Positions 1-6,924 of a DNA stretch of 36,369 bases are shown here, piece by piece. Position 1 is the first letter of the stretch; each line of letters opens with the position of its first letter. This stretch comes from Gemmatimonadota bacterium (lineage in GTDB: Bacteria; Gemmatimonadota; Gemmatimonadetes; Gemmatimonadales; GWC2-71-9): contig QHVC01000112.1 in assembly GCA_003222205.1 (NCBI GenBank), positions 1 to 36,369 on the forward strand, in the 5' to 3' direction. The translations under genes and the position numbers were made by a program. The notes beneath the pieces were generated by a model that saw nothing but the letters and a program-made list of their open reading frames with translations, had not been told where the DNA came from and did not search any database.

Positions 1-1940
1 TTCGGGGCTCCGTTAAGGATCCAGGCTGCGATGATCTTGCGAGTCGCCGCCGAAAGTCCAGCGCTCGAGGGCATGTTGCCCCCGCATGGTGCCGCGCTGC
101 TCACGAGAGTCCCGCGCGTCTTCAGATAGATGAGACTCGCGGCAGTATCACTGGCGGTGACTAGCGTGTACCCGGAGCAGGCTGTGAACCCGGCAGGGTC
201 CTGGTCGGGTTGCCCGACGATGTTCGCGCGAGTCCAGCTGACGTAGTGGCAACCGTCGCAGCCACTACCCCCACCGATGATGGGCCCGACGTCGCCGCTG
301 TAAGTGTAAATCCCATAATCCGTCGCCGAGCCCGAAACCGATCCGGCCGTCACGGTTACGGCATTCGGCATCCGGCCGGTGGCGTCGAGACCTGCCGTTC
401 CCGCCATCGTCCAACTGGTGAGGGTCACCTGTCCGCTCGCGTTCGTCGTGTTGGGCCCCGTGAAGGCGCCGCTGTTCGAAGAGGAATACGAGACGCTGAA
501 GTTGGGCACGAGATTCGAGAACGGGTCGCGTACTGTATAGGTGGGCAGCGTGCCTACGCCGGTGCCGACCCGCGCGGAGAATCCCGAGTTCACCACGTTG
601 ACCGACGCCGGCGCCCCGGCGTTCACCGTCACGGGGGCGGTTTGCGAGATCGGCACATTCCCAGAGCCCCCATCGGCCGCGGCCGATATGGTCTTGGGCT
701 CGGCGGTGGTGGAGGTGAAGGTCGCCGTGAACGTGCCGCCCGCACTGGTCGTTCCCGACGCCGGGCTGAGCGTGTTGTTGGTTCCGGTCGATGACAACGT
801 CACGGCTGCGCTGCCGATCGGGTTGCTGAAGCCATCCCGTACCGTCACCGTGATCGTCGAGGCCGTCGATCCTGCTACGCAGCTGCTCGAGCAAGCCGTA
901 ATCGTCCCTGTCGCGGCCGCCACAGAAGATTGCGTCGGGCTCACGTCGGTCTGCGCCACCCCCGTGGCCGTGAAGGTCACCGGAGCCAGCCCGGTCGCCG
1001 ACGCCCTCAGCGTGTTGGTCCCAGCGCCGGTCCCGAGCGTCCAAGTCGTAACGCGGGCCCGGCCGCTGGCGTCCGTCGCGACCGGCGCGATGGGCGTGAT
1101 CGAGCCCCCGCCGCCCGTCACGGTGAACGTCACCGCCACACCGGGGATCGCGTTGCTGTACTGGTCCCGCACCAGGACGACCGGGGGCACCGCCACGGGC
1201 GTGTTGACCGTAGCCGCCTGGCCGTCGCCACTGTCCGCGGTCATCGTGCTGGGCGCACCCAGGGCGACGGCGAGCGTCACCTTGATCGTCTTGGGGCTGT
1301 TCGTGGCTTTGGACGCGGTGAGCGAAACAGTCGCCGAGTAGGTGCCGACGGGCAGGGCGGTGTTCAAGACGTCGAGCGCCAGCGTGTCGGGGGCGACGAG
1401 CCCGGACAAGCCAGTGTTGAGCCAACCGCTGGCGCCCGGGCCGTAGGTGACGGTGTTCACCACGGGCGCGAGGGTGCCCCCGCCACCGTTCGTGAGCACT
1501 ACCAACTGGGTCGACGGTGTAGGGCCGTTGGCAATCGTGTTGAACGGGACGCTGTCCCGCGAGGTCGCGAACGCCGGCTTGGGCTGCACCGTGATCACCG
1601 CGGTGGCGGTCTTGCTTCCAACGGTGGCGTGCACCGTCGCCGCTCCGGCGTTCAGCCCGATTGCGACACCGGTCGCTGACAGCGAGATTGCCGCATCGCT
1701 CGTCGCCCACCGCGCCCGCGCGTCGGCGAAGCGGCGACCGTTGCGGTCGATCCCGATCGCCCTGAGCCGCAGGGTGTCGTCCAGCACGATCACGGCGGTC
1801 GCGGGCTCGACGTAGAGAGAGTCCAGCGCGGCGTCGGGCCCGATGTTCGTATCGGTCTTGCAGGCGAACACGATTGTGCCTGCGATCGTCAGCGTCCCGA
1901 CGATCAACGACAACGGCGCGCGGAGCGAGTGCCGCGTCAC
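1..1940 (-). CDS. Ig-like repeat lipoprotein with C-terminal haem-c motif (partial, runs off left edge)
   Basis: The frame is open from a GTG at 1940 to the window edge (646 codons visible); the GTG overlaps the kinase stop by four bases (GTGA). The N-terminus is a lipoprotein signal: basic start, hydrophobic stretch, then VFAC with Cys27. It is followed by a Big_2-like domain (about 40-117), a beta-rich module (about 118-210) and three Big_1/invasin-like Ig repeats (about 215-545), each with the pattern V-RD-(Q/G/P)-(Y/F)-S-N. At 561-565 the sequence reads CDGCH, a CxxCH haem-c attachment motif, and a later NMPSS segment offers Met623 as possible sixth ligand. The visible end, AAWILNGAP, resembles the last helix of small cytochrome-c domains, so only a few residues are probably missing. 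Inferred role: surface- or periplasm-facing lipoprotein with a redox or haem-binding tip. The domain calls are by eye; the haem motif is directly visible. Confidence 0.8.
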   Translation of the reverse strand, partial: MTRHSLRAPLSLIVGTLTIAGTIVFACKTDTNIGPDAALDSLYVEPATAVIVLDDTLRLRAIGIDRNGRRFADARARWATSDAAISLSATGVAIGLNAGAATVHATVGSKTATAVITVQPKPAFATSRDSVPFNTIANGPTPSTQLVVLTNGGGGTLAPVVNTVTYGPGASGWLNTGLSGLVAPDTLALDVLNTALPVGTYSATVSLTASKATNSPKTIKVTLAVALGAPSTMTADSGDGQAATVNTPVAVPPVVLVRDQYSNAIPGVAVTFTVTGGGGSITPIAPVATDASGRARVTTWTLGTGAGTNTLRASATGLAPVTFTATGVAQTDVSPTQSSVAAATGTITACSSSCVAGSTASTITVTVRDGFSNPIGSAAVTLSSTGTNNTLSPASGTTSAGGTFTATFTSTTAEPKTISAAADGGSGNVPISQTAPVTVNAGAPASVNVVNSGFSARVGTGVGTLPTYTVRDPFSNLVPNFSVSYSSSNSGAFTGPNTTNASGQVTLTSWTMAGTAGLDATGRMPNAVTVTAGSVSGSATDYGIYTYSGDVGPIIGGGSGCDGCHYVSWTRANIVGQPDQDPAGFTACSGYTLVTASDTAASLIYLKTRGTLVSSAAPCGGNMPSSAGLSAATRKIIAAWILNGAP

Positions 1941-4201
1941 CGGATCGTCGCGATGCGCCACGCGCCGCTGCCGTGGTCGAGCGTCGCGTGGAAAGTGACC
2001 GGCTGGCGCTGCGGCCGCCGTCCCTGCACGTACTGACTGAACCCCTCCACTTGGGCTTCCGCGACATCGCCGGTGATCTGCAGCTGCTTGATCTCCAGGT
2101 CCACCTTGAGATCGCTCACCATGCCGAAGAAGTCCCGCCACACCTGCGCCTGCTGCGGGGTGAGGCCCGGATAGGCGCGGCGCACCTGGGCGACGTCGCG
2201 TGACTCGAGCGCCCTGGCGTAGTTCTGAATCGCCGTCTCGATCAGCGGGCGCGGATTCTCGGGCGCGGCCGGCGTCGGCGCTGCGGTGACCGGCGGGGGC
2301 GCCGCCGCCGGTGGCGCGGCGGCTTGCTGCGCTCGAGCGCGGGCCGTCTGCTCGGCGTTGCCCCACAGCGTCATCGCCTGGGTCAGGTGGCCGATCGCCT
2401 CGGCGAGGCGACCCTGGACTGCCAGATCCTCGGCGACGCGCCGCTCGGCGTCGCCGGGGGCCAGGTCGGCGGGCGTCGCGCCCGCAGTCACGGCGCGTTC
2501 GCGCGCCGCGCGCACGTTGGCGCGCAGGTCGCGCAGCACACTGTCGTTGCGCATCGCAGCGAGTCCCTGGCGGCGCTCCTCCCGCTGGGTGCGCCCGCCA
2601 CGTCGCGGCGCTGCCTTCGCTGATTCCACGACAACAGGCGCGGGAGGAACGCCGACCGTGGCCGTGCTGTCGGCGTGCTGCTCTTGCGTCGGAGGTGGTC
2701 CCGCCGCCTTTCGGTGCCACGGGCCGAGCTGCCACACGCCCAGCGCCAGCGCCGCGGCGCCGACGACGCTCCCAGTCCACAGGAGCGCCCGCGATCTGGC
2801 GTGCGCGGTCACGGTGACGAGCGCCGTTGCGCTCGCGCCCTCGCACGTGCAGGTGATCGTCGCGGCGCCGGGCCGAATCGCGGTGACCAGGCCGTCCTCG
2901 GTCACCGTGGCGACGTCGGTGTCGGTCGAAGCCCAGCGGATGGCGTGGCCCACCAGGGTGCCGCCTTTCGTGCCCTTGGGACGCGCCGTCAGCTGCACCG
3001 CCCCGCCCACGGCGACCGAGACCTGGGCCGGGCTGAGTGTGAGCCCGGTGACCGCCGTGGCGGGCTTGGGGGCGGCCCCAGTGCGCTGAGCCGGCCGGCC
3101 TGGCTGGCCGCGACCCATCGGCGTCGGGCTTGCGGGGGTGCTGAGCCGCGCCACGAGTTGCGACGTCCCGCCTTGCAGGGCGAGCGTCATCATCTTCGTG
3201 CGCACCGGATCATCCGGGTGAAGCGGGGCCGCGCCGAACGCGGCGACGGCCGCCTCGACGTTGGGCCAGCGGTTCTCGGGCTCCTTTTCGAGCATCCGCA
3301 TAACCGCGGTGGCGATCTCCGGGGGACAGTCGGCGCGCACGTTTTGGATCGGCGGGGGCGGCTCGTTGAAGTGGGCGTACATGATCGCCATGACCGACTC
3401 GGCGACGAACGGCAGGCGCCCGGACAGCATCTCGTAGGCGACGATGCCCAGCGAATACTGGTCGGACGCCGGCCCCAGCTCCTTCGTCGCGCCACACTGC
3501 TCCGGACTCATGTAGGACGGGGTGCCGACGGTCGCCCCCGTCATCGTGAGCCCCCGCTTGTCGGAGACCTTCGCGATGCCGAAGTCCGTGACCACCGCCC
3601 AGCCCTCCACGTCGAGCATGATGTTGGGCGGCTTGATGTCGCGGTGAATGATGCCGCGGCGATGTGCGTAGCCGAGCGCGGAGCCCACCTGTTGCATGAT
3701 GGGCTGAACCATCTGCAGCGGCAGCGGCCCGACTTCGCGGATGATGCCGTCGAGGGGACGGCCTTCGACGAACTTCATCACGAAGTACAACAGGTCGCCC
3801 GCCTCCTTCACGGCATAGATGGGAATAATGTGCGGGTGGCTGAGCGATCCGGCCGTGCGCGCCTCCCGCTTGAAGCGCTCGGCCATGCCTTCGCCACTGA
3901 TCAGGTGCGGACTCATCACCTTGATGGCGACCTTGCGGTCCAACGCGACGTCGTGGGCGAGGTACACCGTCGCCATCCCGCCTCTGCCGAGCAGGCCCAT
4001 CACCTCGTACTCGCCGAGCGTCGCCTGGCGCAACTGCTCGAGCACGGCCGAGTCGCTCTGGGTGAGGCGCGGCGCTTCCAGTTTGGCGGTGGCGAGACCA
4101 TTCTGCTGCCCGGAGAGGTCCGAGCCGCAGCTGGCGCAGAAGCGGGCGCCCGCGGAGATCGGTTGGCCGCACCGCGGGCAGTTCGTGGTCTGGGTTGTCA
4201 C
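1937..4201 (-). CDS. Zinc-ribbon Ser/Thr protein kinase with internal Ig-like domain, one membrane span and NTF2-like tail
   Basis: 754 residues from GTG 4201. Order: zinc ribbon (Cys8, 11, 22, 25); PknB-type kinase (about 65-325) with glycine loop GRGGMATVY at 72-80, Lys94 in VAIKV, catalytic HRD at 186-188, DFG at 206-208 and the GTPSYMSPEQ activation segment; Pro-rich linker; Big_2-type Ig-like domain (about 386-466); one hydrophobic helix (about 472-492); an Ala/Arg-rich, probably helical region (535-625); and an alpha+beta tail (about 650-754) resembling NTF2/SnoaL-like folds. All catalytic residues are present, so the kinase should be active. The kinase and the Ig domain are both N-terminal to the only membrane span, which would put the Ig domain in the cytoplasm, contrary to its usual location. 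The coupled downstream lipoprotein also has Ig domains and may be its partner. The kinase call is certain; the tail call is tentative. Confidence 0.93.
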   Translation of the reverse strand: MTTQTTNCPRCGQPISAGARFCASCGSDLSGQQNGLATAKLEAPRLTQSDSAVLEQLRQATLGEYEVMGLLGRGGMATVYLAHDVALDRKVAIKVMSPHLISGEGMAERFKREARTAGSLSHPHIIPIYAVKEAGDLLYFVMKFVEGRPLDGIIREVGPLPLQMVQPIMQQVGSALGYAHRRGIIHRDIKPPNIMLDVEGWAVVTDFGIAKVSDKRGLTMTGATVGTPSYMSPEQCGATKELGPASDQYSLGIVAYEMLSGRLPFVAESVMAIMYAHFNEPPPPIQNVRADCPPEIATAVMRMLEKEPENRWPNVEAAVAAFGAAPLHPDDPVRTKMMTLALQGGTSQLVARLSTPASPTPMGRGQPGRPAQRTGAAPKPATAVTGLTLSPAQVSVAVGGAVQLTARPKGTKGGTLVGHAIRWASTDTDVATVTEDGLVTAIRPGAATITCTCEGASATALVTVTAHARSRALLWTGSVVGAAALALGVWQLGPWHRKAAGPPPTQEQHADSTATVGVPPAPVVVESAKAAPRRGGRTQREERRQGLAAMRNDSVLRDLRANVRAARERAVTAGATPADLAPGDAERRVAEDLAVQGRLAEAIGHLTQAMTLWGNAEQTARARAQQAAAPPAAAPPPVTAAPTPAAPENPRPLIETAIQNYARALESRDVAQVRRAYPGLTPQQAQVWRDFFGMVSDLKVDLEIKQLQITGDVAEAQVEGFSQYVQGRRPQRQPVTFHATLDHGSGAWRIATIR

Positions 4202-4210
4202 AGGCGAGCT

Positions 4211-4239
4211 AATATACCGCCCGGTAAGCGTTTACGCAG
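4211..4239 (-). promoter_or_regulatory. Candidate kinase promoter with LacI/CcpA-like operator
   Basis: On the minus strand a TATATT (-10-like, 4216-4211) lies about 10 bases before the kinase GTG, so the mRNA would be nearly leaderless; no good Shine-Dalgarno is seen. The interrupted palindrome GTAAGCGTTTAC at 4224-4235 matches the GTAARCGYTTAC core of LacI/CcpA-type operators and would sit between -35 and -10. No LacI-family gene is in the window, so the assignment is by pattern only. Confidence 0.3.
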
Positions 4240-4321
4240 GGATGTCGGTCACGCTCGAATACGCCGCGTAGGCGTCCGCGACCTCGGCACGCGTTTCGCC
4301 GCGCCAGATGCGGGCAATCAT
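4232..4321 (-). pseudogene. Truncated ABM-type (antibiotic biosynthesis monooxygenase-like) gene fragment
   Basis: A 29-codon frame starts at ATG 4321, overlapping the eamA stop by four bases (ATGA), and stops at 4232. Its peptide begins MIARIWRGETRAEVADAY, which resembles the start of roughly 100-residue ABM-fold proteins of the type MIARIWxGxTxxxxADAYxxY. After AAYSSVTDIPA it ends, and no continuation is visible before the kinase promoter 30 bases on. I read it as a decayed gene whose 3' part was lost. It could also be a short coupled leader peptide. The family match is from memory of the N-terminal pattern only. Confidence 0.5.
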
Positions 4322-5289
4322 GAGGCGTCGGACAGTCGGACGGTCTGACTGTCTGACTGTAGACGCATTACGGTCCGACCGTCCGACGGTCCGACAGTCC
4401 GACGGAGGCGGTGGGAGAACTGAATCCAGACGACCGCGCCAAGAATCAGTCCCATCGCCGCGAACGTGCGGGCGCCGACGGGCTCCTTGAGGAGCAGCCA
4501 GCCGAGTAACACGGCGATCACCGGATTCACGTAGGCGTAGGTGCCGACGATGGTCGGGGAGGCATGGCGCAGCGCGTAGGCGTATGCGCTGTACCCGACG
4601 ATCGAGCCGAAGACCACGAGATACGCGATGGTGCCCGCGCCCCGAGCCGAGAGATGCCAGGCGCGCCACTCGCCCAGGACGGTGCCGAGCAGGGTGACCG
4701 CGACCCCCCCGGCGAGCATCTGCACCGCCGCTCCCATGTACGGGCTCGTCTCGGTGGGATGGCGTTTGGCGTACACCGAGCCCAGCGACCAGAACGCGCT
4801 GGCGCTCGTTAGGGCGATGGGCCCACGCAGGTCCGCGTGCAGGATGGCGCGCGGACTGGCGCCCACGAGCAGGGTCGTGCCGAGGAATCCCAGCGCCAGG
4901 CCCGTCACCACACGCCAGTTCAAGTCGCCCGAGCCGCCCGGGACGATCGCGTCGAAGAACGCCATCCACAACGCGACGGTAACGACGAAGATGCTCGCCA
5001 CGCCGGACGGCGTGTACTGCTCGGCCCACACCACAAACGCGTTGCCGCCCGCGAGGAGAAACAGCCCGACGATGACGAGCGTGCGCCAGTCGACCGCGCT
5101 TCGCGGCGCCCGGTCGCCGAACGCCAGCGCGCCGGCGAAGAGAATCACTCCGGCGATGAAGAACCGGAGTCCCGCGAACAAGAACGGCGGCAGCTCGCCG
5201 ACACCCACGCGGATGGCGAGATACGTGGATCCCCAGAAGACGCACACGAGCAGGTAGGCGACGAGCGCCTTGCCACGCAGGGCGGCCAT
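4318..5289 (-). CDS. EamA/DMT-family exporter
   Basis: 323 residues with about ten hydrophobic helices in two EamA repeats (about 8-145 and 158-290). The start MAALRGKALVAYLLVCVFWGS carries the FWGS motif typical of RhaT/YedA-like drug/metabolite transporters. The ATG at 5289 overlaps the stop of the Lrp gene by one base (TGATG), so the two are translationally coupled. Lrp/AsnC regulators commonly sit next to amino-acid exporters of this superfamily, so an amino acid or related metabolite is the likely substrate (inference). The protein should end near residue 293 (VVWIQFSHRLRR); the remaining tail of about 28 residues is low-complexity, rich in Ser, Asp, Arg and Thr, and is encoded by the octamer repeat. 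That tail is probably not part of the transporter fold. Confidence 0.9.
   Translation of the reverse strand: MAALRGKALVAYLLVCVFWGSTYLAIRVGVGELPPFLFAGLRFFIAGVILFAGALAFGDRAPRSAVDWRTLVIVGLFLLAGGNAFVVWAEQYTPSGVASIFVVTVALWMAFFDAIVPGGSGDLNWRVVTGLALGFLGTTLLVGASPRAILHADLRGPIALTSASAFWSLGSVYAKRHPTETSPYMGAAVQMLAGGVAVTLLGTVLGEWRAWHLSARGAGTIAYLVVFGSIVGYSAYAYALRHASPTIVGTYAYVNPVIAVLLGWLLLKEPVGARTFAAMGLILGAVVWIQFSHRLRRTVGPSDGRTVMRLQSDSQTVRLSDAS
4327..4405. repeat. Octamer tandem repeats in two inverted arms, coding the eamA tail
   Basis: Arm 1 (4327-4360) is built of GTCGGACN/GTCTGACN octamers and arm 2 (4371-4405) of their complement, GTCCGACN, with a 10-base loop (agacgcatta). The arms can fold into a long hairpin. 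The element is read through by eamA and encodes about its last 28 residues (from about 294). Octamers of the same GTCCGNCN pattern recur at 18033-18063. Confidence 0.85.
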
Positions 5290-5768
5290 CAGTCGGGCTC
5301 CGTGAGGACGAGGCCGGGCTTCTCGAACAGCGTGCCCAGGACGATGGTCGTGCGGGTGGTCATGTTCTTGTTGTTGCCCTTGAGGTCGCGCAGCACGTCC
5401 TGCAGGCTCTCGAGCGAAGGGGCCACGACTTTGAGAACGTAGCAGTCATCGCCTGCCACGTGGTGGCATTCGAGCACACCGGGGTGCTTGAGCATCTGGC
5501 GCATGCGCGGCTCGTCGCCGACGTAGTCGGTGCTCGCGTAGCGCACGGCGACAAACGCCGTGATCGGATACCCCACCTTGGCGCGGTCGACGTGCGCGAG
5601 GTAGCCGGTGACGACGCCGGCCTCCTCGAGCCGCTTGACACGTTCCATCACCGCGGGCCGCGACAATCCCACTTCGTCGGCGATCGCCTGGTAGCTCTGG
5701 CGACCGTCGGCGGTGAGCAGCCGCAGGATCTTGCGATCGACGGGGTCGAGGTCATGCTTGGCGGTCAT
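5289..5768 (-). CDS. Lrp/AsnC-family transcriptional regulator
   Basis: 159 residues from ATG 5768. An N-terminal AsnC-type helix-turn-helix (about 9-60: LDPVDRKILRLL, then SYQAIADEVGLSRPAV) is followed by an RAM/Lrp ligand-binding domain (about 68-150) with the VLECHHVAGDDCYVLKVVA strand-turn-strand that marks the family. The length is normal. A longer open frame reaches upstream, but this start gives the standard N-terminus and lies two bases after the stop of the 61-codon gene. It probably senses an amino acid and controls this small operon, including the coupled EamA exporter; autoregulation is common in the family but not shown here. Confidence 0.93.
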   Translation of the reverse strand: MTAKHDLDPVDRKILRLLTADGRQSYQAIADEVGLSRPAVMERVKRLEEAGVVTGYLAHVDRAKVGYPITAFVAVRYASTDYVGDEPRMRQMLKHPGVLECHHVAGDDCYVLKVVAPSLESLQDVLRDLKGNNKNMTTRTTIVLGTLFEKPGLVLTEPD

Positions 5769-5770
5769 GG

Positions 5771-5956
5771 TCACCACCAGCCGATGATCGCGGCGAAACG
5801 CGTCCCGACTGGGTACAGCGGAGTCTGGTCGCGGGGCCGGGAGTCGCACCCGCATTTCTCGAAGCGCCGCTCGATCACTCGCTCGGCGACCCCGGTTCTC
5901 CCCGACAGCGGCTGGAGGTTGCGGTCCACGGCGTCCACTTCAGGGTTGACCGTCAT
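5771..5956 (-). CDS. Small conserved-looking protein upstream of lrp
   Basis: 61 residues, starting MTVNPEVDAVDRNLQPLSG and ending FAAIIGWW. The start ATG 5956 has a clear Shine-Dalgarno (AGGAG, seven bases upstream). Third codon positions are strongly G/C, as in real genes here, and the stop is two bases before the lrp ATG, so it looks like the first gene of the lrp-eamA operon. It has a CGC cysteine pair near residues 35-37 and no membrane span or signal peptide. I do not recognise the family. It might be a metabolite-sensing or leader polypeptide, but nothing in the sequence shows that. Confidence 0.6.
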   Translation of the reverse strand: MTVNPEVDAVDRNLQPLSGRTGVAERVIERRFEKCGCDSRPRDQTPLYPVGTRFAAIIGWW

Positions 5957-6114
5957 TTCGCAGCTCCTGTGCATGTATTTCGGACGAATCGTCTACTGGC
6001 TATATAATCGAGGAACGCTTCATAACCATAGGGGGGTTCCTGCCGACACGATATCCGATTGCTGTGCCCGAACTGTCCTTTACCGAGGACAGCGTAAGTC
6101 ATTAGTATTTCGCC
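5957..6114. promoter_or_regulatory. Divergent control region between the lrp operon and larE
   Basis: This 158-base region is visibly AT-richer than its surroundings. On the plus strand a perfect TATAAT is at 6003-6008, with a weak TTCGGA-like -35 about 18 bases upstream. On the minus strand the same AT island gives TATATA-type -10 sequences facing the 61-codon gene. Nothing coding is seen. The larE leader would be about 100 bases long and contains the hairpin listed separately. Confidence 0.55.
6074..6093. promoter_or_regulatory. Perfect 7-bp dyad in the larE leader
   Basis: CTGTCCT, a 6-base loop (ttaccg) and AGGACAG form a perfect hairpin ending 21 bases before the larE ATG. It is not followed by a T-run, so it is not a standard terminator. 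It could be a protein-binding dyad or an RNA structure limiting larE translation; the sequence alone cannot decide. Confidence 0.35.
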
Positions 6115-6924
6115 ATGTCGGACTCCCTCGCTGCGTTGCGGGCGCTCGTCCAACGCTTCCCGTCGGCCCTGTTGGGCTATTCCGGCGGCGTGGATTCGGC
6201 CCTGCTCGCCGTCGTGCTGCGCCAAGAGCTGGGCCGGGACCGCATGGTCGCCGCCATCGGCAGGAGTGCCTCGTATCCGGAGGCGCAGTGGCGCGGCGCG
6301 CGCGACGTGGCCGAGCGCTTCGACGTCCCCCTCGTCGAAATCGCAACGTTCGAGCTGGACGACCCGCGCTATCTTGCCAACCCCACCAACCGCTGCTTCT
6401 TCTGCAAGACCGAGCTGTGGAGCCGCCTCGTCCCCGCGGCGCGCGCGCGCGGGCTCGCCGTGGTGTGCGACGGCACCAACGCCGACGACCTCCACGAGCA
6501 CCGGCCTGGCCGCGCGGCCGGCATTGCGGCGGGGATCCGCTCGCCGCTCGCCGAGGTGGGGATGACCAAGGCGCAGGTGCGCGAGGCGTCGCGCACGCTG
6601 GGGCTCCCCACGTGGGATGCCCCCGCCGCGCCATGCCTGTCGAGTCGCGTGCTGTACGGCTTGCCCATCACCCCGCGGCGGTTGCGGCAGGTGGAGCAAG
6701 GCGAGGCGTTCCTGCGCTCCCTCGGCGTGCGTGGCGATCTGCGCCTGCGCCACCTCGGCGACCGCGCGCGGATCGAGGTGGAGCCGGCGTGGATCGCCTT
6801 CGTGTCCGACCGTCTTCCCGAGGTTCGCACGCGGCTCGCCGAGCTTGGATTCGCCGGCGTGGAGATCGACCCGCGGGGCTACCGCCGCGGCAGCCTCCTT
6901 GGCGGGCGACCCGCCCAGCAGTGA
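6115..6924 (+). CDS. larE: LarE-type ATP-dependent sacrificial sulfur transferase
   Basis: 269 residues. The PP-loop SGGVDSALLA (23-32) binds and activates ATP; NRCFFCK (92-98) and PCLSSR (173-178, with Cys174) are family landmarks. Cys174 aligns with the cysteine that donates its sulfur in well-studied LarE enzymes. LarE adenylates and thiolates pyridinium-3,5-biscarboxylate mononucleotide in synthesis of the nickel-pincer cofactor of lactate racemase and related enzymes. The partners LarB and LarC are not in this window, so either they lie elsewhere or this is a LarE-like PP-loop enzyme with another substrate. The ATG at 6115 has no strong Shine-Dalgarno. The gene overlaps thpR by four bases (GTGA). 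Confidence 0.9.
   Translation: MSDSLAALRALVQRFPSALLGYSGGVDSALLAVVLRQELGRDRMVAAIGRSASYPEAQWRGARDVAERFDVPLVEIATFELDDPRYLANPTNRCFFCKTELWSRLVPAARARGLAVVCDGTNADDLHEHRPGRAAGIAAGIRSPLAEVGMTKAQVREASRTLGLPTWDAPAAPCLSSRVLYGLPITPRRLRQVEQGEAFLRSLGVRGDLRLRHLGDRARIEVEPAWIAFVSDRLPEVRTRLAELGFAGVEIDPRGYRRGSLLGGRPAQQ

Noticed and set aside
541-1341. Plus-strand open frame of 266 codons opposite the Ig gene
   Set aside because: Its Val/Thr/Ala-rich sequence mirrors the complement of the Ig repeats; no start site and no codon bias of its own.
265-2067. Long minus-strand open frame of about 600 codons overlapping the Ig lipoprotein
   Set aside because: It is Arg/Asp-rich without domains and runs across the end of the kinase gene; the real frame is the one starting at GTG 1940 with a lipobox and Ig repeats.
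2675-4348. Plus-strand 557-codon frame opposite the kinase
   Set aside because: It is rich in Arg, His and Asp and antisense to certain kinase motifs; an artefact of high GC.
4327-4405. CRISPR-like array
   Set aside because: The repeat unit is only 8 bases with no spacers of 25-40 bases, and no cas genes are present.
5826-5905. tRNA-like 3' end (T-arm-like GCGGGTGCGACTCCCGG then CCCCGCGACCA) on the minus strand
   Set aside because: The T-loop has G at the normally invariant U55, the 5' acceptor does not match and no anticodon arm folds; the 61-codon gene there has strong coding bias, so the resemblance is chance.
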